Positions 16,378-24,961 of a stretch of DNA of 64,000 bases are shown one piece after another. Source of the DNA: Salipiger pentaromativorans. GTDB lineage: Bacteria > Pseudomonadota > Alphaproteobacteria > Rhodobacterales > Rhodobacteraceae. Under the pieces are notes generated by a model. That model was not told where the DNA came from and did not search any database. It was given only the letters and a program-made list of their open reading frames with translations. The stretch is taken from assembly GCF_024721115.1 (NCBI RefSeq), contig NZ_JAMDHK010000004.1, forward strand, positions 21,722 to 85,721, given 5' to 3'. The position numbers were made by a program, and so were the translations under genes. How positions within the stretch are numbered: position 1 is the stretch's first letter; every line of letters begins with the position of its first letter.

Positions 16378-18666
16378 ATGAACAAGGCGGTTACGGATGG
16401 TGTGGTCTTTATGCCCACGCCTTTTTCGGAAGGGCTGGATGTATGGTCGCGGGGGGACGGCACGCCGGGTTCGGATACCTATGACGGTCTGGCCACGGCC
16501 GCCTATGTTCCGGCGGACGCGGATTTTGCCGGCTGTTTGGAGATCCAGAAGACCGAGGGCACGCAAAAGCTGCGCTATATGGGCGACACGCCGATCCTGC
16601 CGGGGTGCTATTTGCAGGTCACGGCGCGGATCAAGGCGGTGTCGGGCGTGATGCCCGCGGTTCGGATCGCGGGCTGGGCGGGGCGGCCCAACGGCACGCA
16701 GGTGACCGGGCTCGATACCACCGGAGACTCGGTGCAGCTCACCTCCTATGGCGAGGCGGTGGAAGTGACCGCCATCGTCGGCGGCGGGGCGCGCAACGGT
16801 GTGGATATGGTCTGGGGCACCGAGCCGAGCTTCGGGCATTTCGGGATCGACCTGACCGGTTCGAACGGCGGTGTCGTGCGGGTCGATGACATCGAGATCG
16901 TGGACATCACCAGCGTGTTCCTGCGCGATATGATGAACTGGGTCGATGTGCGCGACTACGGGTCCGTGGGCGACGGGGTGACCGACAACAGCGCGGCCTT
17001 CGAAGCGGCGGATGCCGCGGCCGACGGGCGCAAGATTCTGGTGCCCGACGGCACCTACCGTCTGGCGAGTTCGGTGACGCTGGAACACCATGTCGAGTTT
17101 CAGGGCAAGCTGCTGATGCCGGCGGACGCGATCCTGTCGATGACCAAGGACTTTCATCTTTCGGCCTATGTCGATGCCTTCGGCGGCGACGAGGAGCAGG
17201 CGCTGAAGAAGGGGCTTCAGTCTCTGATGAACAATGCCGACCACGAGAGTTTCGACCTCTCGGGGCGTCGGGTGTCGCTCTACGAGCCGCTCGACGTGCA
17301 GGCGGCGGTGAACAACCGCGACACCTATGCGCAGCGCCGGGTGCTGCGCAACGGCCAGATCCGCGCCGAGAGCAGCGGCACCTGGACCAAGCAGAGCGTG
17401 ACCAGCATCGCGACCTATTCCGCCAACAACAAATGGGAGCTGACCAATGTGGGCAATGTCGCGAACATCCCCGTGGGCAGCCTGGTCGAAAGCTCCGGCG
17501 TCGGCCGCGAGATCTATGTGAAGTCCCGGAATGTCGGGGCGCAGACGCTGTCCCTGTCGCAGCCGCTCTACGACGCGGAGGGGACACAGAACTACACCTT
17601 CACCCGGTTCCAGTATCTGCTCGACTTCAGCGGCTTCACCAAGTTGGAGAAGTTCGAAATCGAGGATGTCGAGTTTCAGTGCTCCGAGCTGGCCAGCGGG
17701 GTGATGCTGCCGCCGTCGGGGCCGGTGAACGTGATCCGTAACTGCGTGTTCAACCGTCCGAGCGACCGGGGCATCACCTCGATCGGCGAAGGCTGCCAGG
17801 GGCTGTTGGTGGACCACAACCAGTTCATCAGCGCCGAGGGCGGGCTGACCACGCAGAACCGCAGTTCGGTGGCGCTGAACACCAATGCCAACGATGTGAA
17901 GATCCGCAACAACCGCGCCTCGCAGTTCCGCCATTTCGCCGTGGTGTCGGGGGCGAACGGGGTGATCGCGAACAACCATTTCTTCCAGGGCGACAGCAGC
18001 GACGCCGGAACCCGCAGCGCGGGGATCGTGCTCTGCCTGAAGGCCACCAACACGACGATTTCGGGCAATTACGTGGACAATTGCTTTATCGAATGGACCA
18101 ATGAGCGCGAGCCCGATCCGGATTTCATTTCGGGCTTCGGCTTTTCCGGCCTGTCGGTGACCAACAACGTGTTTCTGTGTTCCAACGTGGCGGACTGGTT
18201 CTCGTTCATCGTGGTCAAGCCCTATGGGCAGAACAACCGGGTGAACGGGCTGAATGTCTCGGGCAACCTGTTCCGCTCGGTGGGCGGGACGATCAAGCGG
18301 GTGGAGCGGGTCGATAATTCCTTTGCCGATCTAGATCTGTCGGCGATGCGCAATGTCTATGTGTCGAACAACACCTATCTCAATATCCAGAACGGTTCGT
18401 CAAACCCGCTGCTGGTGACGCATGCGCAGAACACCCATGCCCAGACCTGGGTGGTGACCACTGACAGCCGGCTGCCCTTCAACGGCTATGCGATGGAAGT
18501 GTCGAGCCTGGTGCTGCGTTCGCGGCCGCGCGATACCAACAACGTCAGCAAATACGTGACGCCTTACACCTCGACGCGCGAGGGCAGCGGGCAGAATCTT
18601 GTCCATGCGATCTGGCCGGAGCCGATTCTGGGCGATCTGACCATGCTGGTGCGCATGGACAACTGA
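16378..18666 (+). CDS. Right-handed beta-helix protein (pectate-lyase-3/GH28-like), spike-like
   Basis: The 762-residue protein has an N-terminal beta-rich domain (1 to about 180) resembling a carbohydrate-binding module, then VDVRDYGSVGDGVTDNSAAFEAA (about 191-213), the hallmark start of pectate-lyase-3/GH28-like beta helices, then many Asn-rich rungs such as VIRNCVFNR, VKIRNNRAS, VIANNHFFQ, TISGNYVDN and VSNNTYLNI. No signal peptide is visible, so it is not exported by Sec. A cytoplasmic beta-helix of this size fits a phage tailspike or gene-transfer-agent head spike more than a secreted enzyme. A hairpin follows the gene, and no phage gene is adjacent. Confidence 0.85.
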   Translation: MNKAVTDGVVFMPTPFSEGLDVWSRGDGTPGSDTYDGLATAAYVPADADFAGCLEIQKTEGTQKLRYMGDTPILPGCYLQVTARIKAVSGVMPAVRIAGWAGRPNGTQVTGLDTTGDSVQLTSYGEAVEVTAIVGGGARNGVDMVWGTEPSFGHFGIDLTGSNGGVVRVDDIEIVDITSVFLRDMMNWVDVRDYGSVGDGVTDNSAAFEAADAAADGRKILVPDGTYRLASSVTLEHHVEFQGKLLMPADAILSMTKDFHLSAYVDAFGGDEEQALKKGLQSLMNNADHESFDLSGRRVSLYEPLDVQAAVNNRDTYAQRRVLRNGQIRAESSGTWTKQSVTSIATYSANNKWELTNVGNVANIPVGSLVESSGVGREIYVKSRNVGAQTLSLSQPLYDAEGTQNYTFTRFQYLLDFSGFTKLEKFEIEDVEFQCSELASGVMLPPSGPVNVIRNCVFNRPSDRGITSIGEGCQGLLVDHNQFISAEGGLTTQNRSSVALNTNANDVKIRNNRASQFRHFAVVSGANGVIANNHFFQGDSSDAGTRSAGIVLCLKATNTTISGNYVDNCFIEWTNEREPDPDFISGFGFSGLSVTNNVFLCSNVADWFSFIVVKPYGQNNRVNGLNVSGNLFRSVGGTIKRVERVDNSFADLDLSAMRNVYVSNNTYLNIQNGSSNPLLVTHAQNTHAQTWVVTTDSRLPFNGYAMEVSSLVLRSRPRDTNNVSKYVTPYTSTREGSGQNLVHAIWPEPILGDLTMLVRMDN

Positions 18667-18690
18667 CATCGGTCTCTTGCGATGCGCGGC

Positions 18691-18719
18691 AGGGCCGGCC
18701 CCTCGGGGACCGGCCCTTT
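18691..18719. terminator. Hairpin terminator between beta-helix and PNPOx-like genes
   Basis: AGGGCCGG (18691-18698) pairs with CCGGCCCT (18711-18717 region) with an additional CCCC/GGGG inner stem and a bulged A, followed on the plus strand by TTTG. It lies between convergent genes. Confidence 0.65.
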
Positions 18720-18720
18720 G

Positions 18721-19212
18721 TCATGTTTCCGGGGCGCCAAGATCCTGCGGAGTCAGGACAAAAGCCTTGCCGAAGCCGCCGTTCAAATGGGCGCCGCGGA
18801 TCTCGAAGCGCAGCAGCGAGAAATCGGCGAAACCGATATAGAGTTTTGCCTTGGGCTGCTGGCGCAGGTAATGCGCGGCCAGTTCGGCGTGCTCGGGCGC
18901 GCCGTGGCGCAGGAAACGGGCGCGGGCCTGCAGGCTCAGGCGCGGGTGGGTCAGCGGGTCGCCCTTGGGGCCGGGTTCCCCGAGCAGCAGCGCGCAGGCC
19001 GGGTCGGCTTTCAGGGCCTTGGCATGAAAGGCGAGATCCGAGACCAGGCTGAGGGGCATCCCGTCGGGCCCCGGCACCACGGAAACCCGGCTGACCATCG
19101 GTGTCGCGGTGTCCGGATCGGTGACCGCGAGGGCGCCGAAACGGGCGGTTTCGATCAATTGCCGGGCCAGCGCGCGGGCATCGTCGTCGGTGGGGCGGAT
19201 CGGGTTTGTCAT
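18721..19212 (-). CDS. Pyridoxamine 5'-phosphate oxidase-like FMN-binding split-barrel protein (HugZ-like)
   Basis: This 163-residue protein resembles the HugZ/PNPOx-like split barrel: ARQLIETARFGALAVTD (about 15-31), PMVSRVSVVPGPDGMPLSLVSDLAFHAKALKADPACALLLGEPG (about 38-81) and a C-terminal KLYIGFADFSLLRFEIRGAHLNGGFGKAF. Related proteins bind FMN or heme; HugZ degrades heme and others reduce small substrates. The segment HLNGGFGKAF is close to that of HugZ-type heme oxygenases, but the C-terminal heme domain of full-length HugZ is absent. The gene converges with the beta-helix gene and is followed by the outer-membrane-like gene on the other side, 39 bp away. Confidence 0.75.
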   Translation of the reverse strand: MTNPIRPTDDDARALARQLIETARFGALAVTDPDTATPMVSRVSVVPGPDGMPLSLVSDLAFHAKALKADPACALLLGEPGPKGDPLTHPRLSLQARARFLRHGAPEHAELAAHYLRQQPKAKLYIGFADFSLLRFEIRGAHLNGGFGKAFVLTPQDLGAPET

Positions 19213-19251
19213 GCGCCGGAGTCTAGCGTGAAAGATGGCTGACTGAAAAGG

Positions 19252-19923
19252 TCAGAATTCACTCCAGAGACCGAAGGTCAGCCCGACCGCGCGCTCGCCG
19301 GTCAGTTCCCAGGAGCCGCCGATCTCGGCCTTGAACGTCCCGCGCAACGGCAGCACGACCGAGGGCGCGAACCGTGCAAAGGCCGGGTCGCCCCGGGGTT
19401 TCCCGGTCTGCATCTGTACCACGAGCTTGCGGTCGTTGCGCAGGCTGCGGCCCCAGGTGAAATCGAGCTTGTAATCGGTGCGCCCGTCGCTGGGCGATAC
19501 TTCGGCCTGAGCCTCCGCCGACAGCCAGCCGCGCGCGCGTCCAAGGCCCAGCGACAGGCCCGGGCGCAGCACCGCACGGCCGTCGATCTTGCCGAGCCCC
19601 AGTTCTGCGGCGATCTTGAGCCCGTTCGCACGGTCGCGCAGGGGCAGGCGCAGAAAGGCGATGCTCTTGCCGTCGCCCGAGACCGAGCGGCCAAGGTCGA
19701 GCCCGGCGGTCAAACGGTCCGTCAGCCCGTATTCCGCGTAGAAGGTGTAATATTGCCCGGAGGGTTTCAGCGAGGCTTGCTTGGCCAGATCCCGGGGCCA
19801 GGACAGCCGCACCGTCGTACTGGCAAAGCCGTGGCCCTGCTTGCGCGGCCAGGCCCCCGCCCCGGCCATCGTGGCGCCGAGTAGCAGGCAGATCGTCGCG
19901 GCAAGAACATGGGTTCGGCGCAT
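19252..19923 (-). CDS. Uncharacterised secreted protein, probable outer-membrane beta-barrel
   Basis: I do not recognise a named family. The 223-residue product has a clear signal peptide (MRRTHVLAATICLLLGATMAGAGA) and then repeated amphipathic strands alternating polar and hydrophobic residues (YYTFYAEYGLTDRLTAGLDLG, LRPGLSLGLGRARGWLSAEAQAEV, DYKLDFTWGRSLRN), ending in GLTFGLWSEF. A terminal aromatic residue (Phe) after a beta strand is the usual BamA-recognition signal of outer-membrane proteins. The ATG at 19923 is the start of the signal peptide. It is divergent from the ParA-like gene, 139 bp away. Confidence 0.75.
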   Translation of the reverse strand: MRRTHVLAATICLLLGATMAGAGAWPRKQGHGFASTTVRLSWPRDLAKQASLKPSGQYYTFYAEYGLTDRLTAGLDLGRSVSGDGKSIAFLRLPLRDRANGLKIAAELGLGKIDGRAVLRPGLSLGLGRARGWLSAEAQAEVSPSDGRTDYKLDFTWGRSLRNDRKLVVQMQTGKPRGDPAFARFAPSVVLPLRGTFKAEIGGSWELTGERAVGLTFGLWSEF

Positions 19924-20062
19924 CGGGGTTTCCTCGCGTGGGCGCCAGCTTGCGGTCACTGTGGTTAATGGGCGGTTAAGTGCACTGGACGGGGCGCGGG
20001 GAAAGCCTATGCTGCAGGTGCAAAATAAGTCTGCTATACGTTCTGGGAATCGGGGGAACGCC

Positions 20063-20704
20063 ATGGCCGGAGCGGTCATCACAGTCGCACAGCAGAAGGG
20101 CGGGTCGGGCAAGACCACGCTTTCGGCCAATCTTGCCGTGGGGTTCCGCGCCATGGGACGCTCTGTCGCGCTGATCGACACCGATCCGCAAGGCAGCCTT
20201 GGCCGCTGGTTCATGACCCGGCTCGAAAAGAACCCCGACGCAGCGGAGGGGATCGAGTTCGCCACCTCCTCGGCCTGGGGGATCACCTATGAATGCCGCA
20301 AGCTGGCCGAGCGCTTCGATCTGGTGATCGTCGATACGCCGCCCAAGGCGGACAGCGATCTGCGCCCGGCACTACGGGCAGCCGATCTGGTGCTGGTGCC
20401 GGTGTCGATGAGCCATCTCGACCTCTGGGCGACGGAAAGCGTGCTCGATCTGGCCCGGCGCGAGAATCGCGAGGTGCTGATGGTGCTCAACCGCACGCGC
20501 CCGGGCACGCGGCTTTCGGGAGAAATCGCGGCGGCGGCGCAGAAGATGGAGGCGCGGATCGCCGAGGCGCAGCTTGCCAATCGCGTGGGCTATGCCGAGG
20601 CGTTCGGGCATGGGCTCAGCGCCGCCGAGGGGCGCAAGACCCCGGCGCGCGGCGAGGTCGAGGCCCTCTCCGCAGAGGTGGCGCAGGTGCTGGCGAACGG
20701 GTAA
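20063..20704 (+). CDS. ParA family ATPase (orphan, no ParB)
   Basis: This 213-residue protein begins ITVAQQKGGSGKTTLSANLAVGF, a deviant Walker A (KGGxGKTT) with the signature lysine of ParA/MinD/Soj ATPases, followed by DTDPQGSLGRWF (Walker A') and LVIVDTPPKADSD (Walker B). Such proteins form ATP-dependent dimers on DNA or membranes and position cargo. There is no ParB-like gene next to it. The following gene, 39 bp downstream on the same strand, is a kinase-like unknown, so the pair may function together. The ATG at 20063 has GGGGGAA upstream; other in-frame starts lack support. Confidence 0.85.
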   Translation: MAGAVITVAQQKGGSGKTTLSANLAVGFRAMGRSVALIDTDPQGSLGRWFMTRLEKNPDAAEGIEFATSSAWGITYECRKLAERFDLVIVDTPPKADSDLRPALRAADLVLVPVSMSHLDLWATESVLDLARRENREVLMVLNRTRPGTRLSGEIAAAAQKMEARIAEAQLANRVGYAEAFGHGLSAAEGRKTPARGEVEALSAEVAQVLANG

Positions 20705-20743
20705 AGGGGGCGCAACCCCGCGTCGCGCGGGAAAGGAGTGCCC

Positions 20744-21586
20744 ATGACCGATCTTGCCGCCCTTGCCGAGACGATCCGCCGACACGAGGCCGCGCAGGGC
20801 CAGCCGATTTCGCGGCTGGGGTATTTCTGTGCCCCGTTCCGACCCGCCGAGGGGCCGTTTTCCGACCGTGTGATCAAGGTCTATCGCGGGCTGCCCGATG
20901 CGGCGGCGCTCGACCGGCTGGCCGCGGCGCATGACGATTATGTCGACGCGCTGCGCGCGACGGGGGTGCCGCTGCCCGAAACCGATTTTCATCTGCTCGA
21001 AAGCGATGGCGCGCGGGTGCCGGTGATCGTGCAGGAGGCGCTGCCGGAAAGCGCTCTGATGCGGCCCCGGATGCAGCGCGAGGGGCTGGAGGCCACGCTG
21101 GCGATGATGGAGGCGGCGGGGCAGGTGATTGCCCGGTTCTGGAACGCCTCCGACCGGTTCGAGACGCGGATCGGCTTTCACCCCTCGATCCGCAACTTCG
21201 CGGTTCTGGAGGGGCAGGCGGTGTTCTACGACACTTTTCCCCCGCTCATCCACTATTCGCGCGACGAGATGGGCCGGATGCTGCTGCTCTTCTCGGAAAA
21301 GCGGCTGATGCGGCTGGTCGGCCCTTTCATGCGGGCGCGGGTGACCGGAATCCAGGACGAATGGTATTCGGCACCGGAAACCCTGGTGGGGCTGGTGGGC
21401 TCGGCCTGCCGGCTGCGGCCTGAACATACCGGCGCCTATCTGGCCTGGGGCCGGGAGTTCGCCGCGCGCGAGATGCCGCGCTGGGCCGAAGAGGCGGTGG
21501 CGGGGATGCAGGACGCGCCGCGTCTGCCCGGCTATTGGACGGGGTTCCGCAAGCTCCTCGGGCTTCAGGGCGAGCCCAACCTCTGA
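20744..21586 (+). CDS. Uncharacterised protein with kinase-like segment (possibly DUF6206)
   Basis: I do not recognise this 280-residue protein with certainty; it may be the family labelled DUF6206. The segment FHPSIRNFAVLEGQAVFYDTFPPL (about 146-169) is arranged like the catalytic and metal-binding loops of aminoglycoside-phosphotransferase-like kinases (H..xxxN[IF]xV....VxYDxxPP), and the upstream VPVIVQEALPESALM resembles their hinge strand. A Gly-rich loop is not obvious. AAAGGAG lies directly before the ATG at 20744. It is in the same orientation as the ParA-like gene, 39 bp after it, and ends before a strong hairpin. Confidence 0.6.
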   Translation: MTDLAALAETIRRHEAAQGQPISRLGYFCAPFRPAEGPFSDRVIKVYRGLPDAAALDRLAAAHDDYVDALRATGVPLPETDFHLLESDGARVPVIVQEALPESALMRPRMQREGLEATLAMMEAAGQVIARFWNASDRFETRIGFHPSIRNFAVLEGQAVFYDTFPPLIHYSRDEMGRMLLLFSEKRLMRLVGPFMRARVTGIQDEWYSAPETLVGLVGSACRLRPEHTGAYLAWGREFAAREMPRWAEEAVAGMQDAPRLPGYWTGFRKLLGLQGEPNL

Positions 21587-21594
21587 ACAGAGCG

Positions 21595-21626
21595 CCCCAA
21601 GAATTTTCGGACGAAAATTCTTGGGG
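21595..21626. terminator. Perfect 14-bp hairpin between convergent genes
   Basis: Arms CCCCAAGAATTTTC (21595-21608) and GAAAATTCTTGGGG (21613-21626) are exact reverse complements with a GGAC tetraloop. The location, 9 nt after one stop and 13 nt before the other, is that of a bidirectional terminator. It lacks a long U-run but the A/T-rich centre gives UUUU within the stem. Confidence 0.75.
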
Positions 21627-21638
21627 CCCGACCGGCGT

Positions 21639-21977
21639 TCAGTCCGGTTCGAACATGTCCATGATCCGGGTGAAGACATCGCCCGGCAGGGCGGCGGCAA
21701 AGCTGTCGCGGAAGACCGGCCATTCGTCCGATCCGTCGCGGGCCACGTCGCGCATCGCCAGAAGCACGTCGCGCGTGCCCTGCGACAGCACCTTCATGCG
21801 GTCGCCGTTCTTGAGCGAGGCATCGAGATGGGCGTCGAAATCTTCGCCGAAGATTTCGATCGGAACCCCGTGCATCTCGAGCTGATAGGCCTGATAGGCA
21901 AGGATCACCGCCCGCTTGTCCAGCAAGCTCAGCGCGGCATCGACCTGCCGGACGGTGGGCGGGATCCTCCGGGTCAT
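21639..21977 (-). CDS. Small uncharacterised protein linked to fsa
   Basis: I do not recognise this 112-residue protein. It starts MTRRIPPTVRQVDAALSLLDKRAVILAYQAYQLEMHGVPIEIFGEDFDAHLDASLKNGDRMKVL in outline (helical, acidic) and ends GDVFTRIMDMFEPD; no signal peptide or membrane helix is present. It lies 2 nt after the fsa stop on the same strand, so the two genes are very probably co-transcribed and may be translationally coupled. Codon use looks like that of its neighbours. Confidence 0.7.
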   Translation of the reverse strand: MTRRIPPTVRQVDAALSLLDKRAVILAYQAYQLEMHGVPIEIFGEDFDAHLDASLKNGDRMKVLSQGTRDVLLAMRDVARDGSDEWPVFRDSFAAALPGDVFTRIMDMFEPD

Positions 21978-21979
21978 GA

Positions 21980-22633
21980 TCAGACGATCTTGATTCCGGC
22001 CTTCTCGGCATCGGCGAGGAAGGCGGCGAGGCCCTTGTCGGTCAGCACATGGTTGGCCATGGCCTTGATGACGGCGGGCGGCGCGGTGGCCACGTCGGCG
22101 CCGATCTTGGCGCAGTCCGACATGTGGTTGGCCGAGCGGATCGAGGCGGCGAGGATCTGCGTCTCGAACCCGTAATTGTCGTAGATCTGACGGATGTCGG
22201 CGATCAGCTCGAGCCCGTCGAGATTGATGTCGTCGAGCCGGCCGATGAAGGGCGAGATAAAGGTCGCGCCCGCCTTGGCAGCCAGAAGCGCTTGGTTGGC
22301 CGAGAAGCAGAGCGTCACGTTGACCATCTTGCCCTCGCCGCTCAGCGTCTTGCAGGCGCGCAGCCCGTCGAGCGTCAGCGGTACCTTGACGGCGATGTTC
22401 GGCGCGATCTCGGCCAGCTTGCGGCCTTCCTCGATCATCTGCGCGTAATCCGTGGCCACGACCTCGGCCGAGACCGGCCCCTCGACCATCTCGCAGATCT
22501 CCTTCGTGACCTCGAGAATATCGCGGCCCGATTTGGCGATCAGCGAAGGGTTGGTGGTCACGCCATCGACAAAGCCCAGATCGTTGAGCTCGCGGATTGC
22601 ATCCACATCGGCGGTGTCTACAAAGAATTTCAT
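21980..22633 (-). CDS. fsa: Fructose-6-phosphate aldolase / small transaldolase
   Basis: This 217-residue class I aldolase belongs to the short FSA/TalC transaldolase subfamily: [13 protein letters not shown] at the start, [11 protein letters not shown] (24-34) and NIAVKVPLT, in which Lys83 is the Schiff-base lysine. It exchanges dihydroxyacetone units among sugar phosphates in or beside the pentose phosphate pathway. Distinguishing true FSA from transaldolase needs biochemical data. The ATG at 22633 gives the family N terminus; the ORF extends ten codons upstream without support. It is divergent from priA and followed by a small unknown gene. Confidence 0.88.
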   Translation of the reverse strand: MKFFVDTADVDAIRELNDLGFVDGVTTNPSLIAKSGRDILEVTKEICEMVEGPVSAEVVATDYAQMIEEGRKLAEIAPNIAVKVPLTLDGLRACKTLSGEGKMVNVTLCFSANQALLAAKAGATFISPFIGRLDDINLDGLELIADIRQIYDNYGFETQILAASIRSANHMSDCAKIGADVATAPPAVIKAMANHVLTDKGLAAFLADAEKAGIKIV

Positions 22634-22738
22634 ATGCGTCAGCCCTCCCGGCTTGCTTGGCATTCGCTCGCGCGTGTCTTACCCCATGCAAAGGCGGGCC
22701 GAAAGCCCTTCAAGTCTAGCGCTAACGGAAGCCCCTGC

Positions 22739-24928
22739 ATGGATGCGTTCTACGACGAAGGCACGCTGGTCGCGGTATTGACCACGCAGCCGCTCGACCG
22801 GCTGCTGGATTACCGCGCGCCGCAGGGCGGGTGCTTTCAGGGCGCCTTTGTCGAGGTGCCTCTCGGGCCGCGCAAGGTGCTGGGTGTGGTCTGGGGGCCG
22901 GGCAAGGGCGATTTCGACTATGCCAAGGTGCGGTCGGTCATCCGGGTGCTCGACGCGGTGCCGATGCGCGACGAGCTGCGCAGCTTTCTGGAGCGCGCGG
23001 GCGAGTACACGCTGACCCCGATGTCCGCGATGCTGCGGCTGGCCACCCGCGCGCCGGGGCTGGGCGACGCGCCCTCGATGCGCAAGATCTTCCGGCTGGG
23101 AGAGGCCGAACCGGACCGGCTGACCGATGCCCGCCGCCGGGTGCTCGAGGTGCTGCGCGACATGGGCGGGTTGGCGCTGACGCAGGGCGAGCTGGCCGAG
23201 ACCGCGGGAGTGACGCCTTCGGTGATCAAGGGGCTGGTGAAGCTGGGCGCGGTGCGCGAGGAGGAGGCGCCGCGCGACACGGCCTTTCCCCGGCTCGATC
23301 CGGATTACGGCGGCAAGGATCTTGCCGAGGATCAGGCAGCGGCGGCGGAGGTGCTGCGCGCCGGTGTGGCCTCCGGGCGCTACGGGACGGTGCTGCTCAA
23401 GGGGGTGACCGGCTCGGGCAAGACCGAGGTCTATCTCGAGGCGGTGGCCGAAACGTTGCGCAAGCGGCGGCAGGCGTTGGTGCTTCTGCCCGAGATCGCG
23501 CTGACCTCGGAGTTCCTCACCCGCGTCGAGGCGCGCTTTGGCGCGAAACCCGCCGAATGGCATTCCGGCGTGACGGTGACCGAGCGCCGGCGCGTCTGGA
23601 AACAGGTGGCGCTGGGCGGCGCGCAGCTTGTGGTGGGCGCGCGCTCGGCGCTGTTCCTGCCGTTCCGCGATCTCGGCCTCATCGTCGTGGATGAGGAACA
23701 CGACACCTCCTACAAGCAGGAGGAAGGCGTGCTCTACAACGCCCGCGACATGGCGGTGCTGCGCGCCTCGGTCTGTTCCGCGCGGGTCGTTTTGGCCTCG
23801 GCCACGCCCTCGCTGGAAAGCTGGGCCAATGCCGATGCGGGCAAATATACGCGGCTCGACCTGACCTCGCGTTTCGGCGCGGCGGTGCTGCCCGAGATGC
23901 GCAGCATCGACATGCGAGGCGAGGTTCTGCCGTCGAACCGCTGGGTCTCGCCCAGCTTGCAGGCGGCGGTCAACGCGCGGCTGGCGCGGGGCGAGCAGGC
24001 GATGCTGTTCCTGAACCGGCGCGGCTATGCGCCGGTGACGATCTGCCGGGCCTGCGGCCATCAGATCGGCTGTCCGCATTGCGACGCGCGCATGGTCGAG
24101 CACCGGTTCTTGCAGCGCCTCGTCTGCCATCAATGCGGCGAGACCATCCCCAAGCCCGAGACCTGCCCGAGCTGCGGCGCCGAGGACAAGCTCGCCGCCG
24201 TCGGTCCGGGGGTGGAGCGGCTGGCCGAAGAGGCGGCGGCGCTGTTCCCCGAGGCGCGGCTGGCGGTGCTGTCCTCGGATCTCTTCGGCTCGGCGCGGGC
24301 GCTGAAGGAGGAAATCGAGAAGATCGCCCGGGGCGCGGCGGACATCGTCATCGGAACGCAGCTTGTGGCCAAGGGGCACAATTTTCCGCTGCTGACGCTG
24401 GTGGGGGTGATCGACGCGGATCTGGGGCTTCAGGGCTCGGACCTGCGCGCCGCCGAGCGGACCTTTCAGCTCATGCGGCAGGTGGCCGGGCGCGCGGGGC
24501 GGGCGGAAAAGCCCGGCGTGGCGCTGCTCCAGACCTATCAGCCCGAACATCCGGTGATCCGGGCCATCCTGTCGGGCGATGAAGAGGGGTTCTGGAAGGC
24601 CGAGGCCGAGGAACGGCGCGCGGCGGGGATGCCGCCCTATGGGCGGCTGGCGGGGGTGATCCTGTCCTCGACCGAGGTGCAGGAGGTGTTCGACCTCGGC
24701 AATGCCATGGCGCGGCAGGACGCGCCGCTGCGCCGGGTGGGGGCGCAGGTCTACGGGCCCGCGCCGGCGCCGATTGCCCGGGTGCGCGGGCGGCATCGGG
24801 TGCGCCTGCTGGTCAAGGCGCCGAAAGGCGTGGCGTTGCAGCCGGCGCTGGCGGAATGGGCCGCGCAGTTCCGCCTGAAAGGCGAACTGCGCATGGCCAT
24901 CGACATCGACCCGCAGAGCTTCTTCTGA
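22739..24928 (+). CDS. priA: Primosomal protein N' (replication restart helicase PriA)
   Basis: This 729-residue DEAH-type helicase reloads the replisome at stalled forks. The N-terminal DNA-binding domain is followed by Walker A GVTGSGKTEVYL (around residue 225), DEEHDTS (Walker B) and a zinc domain with eight cysteines in four CxxC pairs (CRAC, CPHC, CHQC, CPSC), then VGTQLVAKGHNF-type and QVAGRAGR helicase motifs. All parts of PriA are present. ATG at 22739 is preferred; the open frame extends far upstream but overlaps the divergent fsa gene. No RBS consensus is strong at this start, so a neighbouring start is possible. Confidence 0.94.
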   Translation: MDAFYDEGTLVAVLTTQPLDRLLDYRAPQGGCFQGAFVEVPLGPRKVLGVVWGPGKGDFDYAKVRSVIRVLDAVPMRDELRSFLERAGEYTLTPMSAMLRLATRAPGLGDAPSMRKIFRLGEAEPDRLTDARRRVLEVLRDMGGLALTQGELAETAGVTPSVIKGLVKLGAVREEEAPRDTAFPRLDPDYGGKDLAEDQAAAAEVLRAGVASGRYGTVLLKGVTGSGKTEVYLEAVAETLRKRRQALVLLPEIALTSEFLTRVEARFGAKPAEWHSGVTVTERRRVWKQVALGGAQLVVGARSALFLPFRDLGLIVVDEEHDTSYKQEEGVLYNARDMAVLRASVCSARVVLASATPSLESWANADAGKYTRLDLTSRFGAAVLPEMRSIDMRGEVLPSNRWVSPSLQAAVNARLARGEQAMLFLNRRGYAPVTICRACGHQIGCPHCDARMVEHRFLQRLVCHQCGETIPKPETCPSCGAEDKLAAVGPGVERLAEEAAALFPEARLAVLSSDLFGSARALKEEIEKIARGAADIVIGTQLVAKGHNFPLLTLVGVIDADLGLQGSDLRAAERTFQLMRQVAGRAGRAEKPGVALLQTYQPEHPVIRAILSGDEEGFWKAEAEERRAAGMPPYGRLAGVILSSTEVQEVFDLGNAMARQDAPLRRVGAQVYGPAPAPIARVRGRHRVRLLVKAPKGVALQPALAEWAAQFRLKGELRMAIDIDPQSFF

Positions 24929-24961
24929 ACGCGGATCCCGTGCCGCCGCGCGCCTAGGTGT

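Noticed and set aside
16225..17979. In-frame N-terminal extension of the CHAD gene across the beta-helix gene
   Set aside because: The extension is antisense to a gene with strong beta-helix features; the ATG at 16224 has an RBS and the correct domain start.
22049..22738. In-frame N-terminal extension of priA over the fsa gene
   Set aside because: It is antisense to fsa; PriA N terminus fits the start at 22739.
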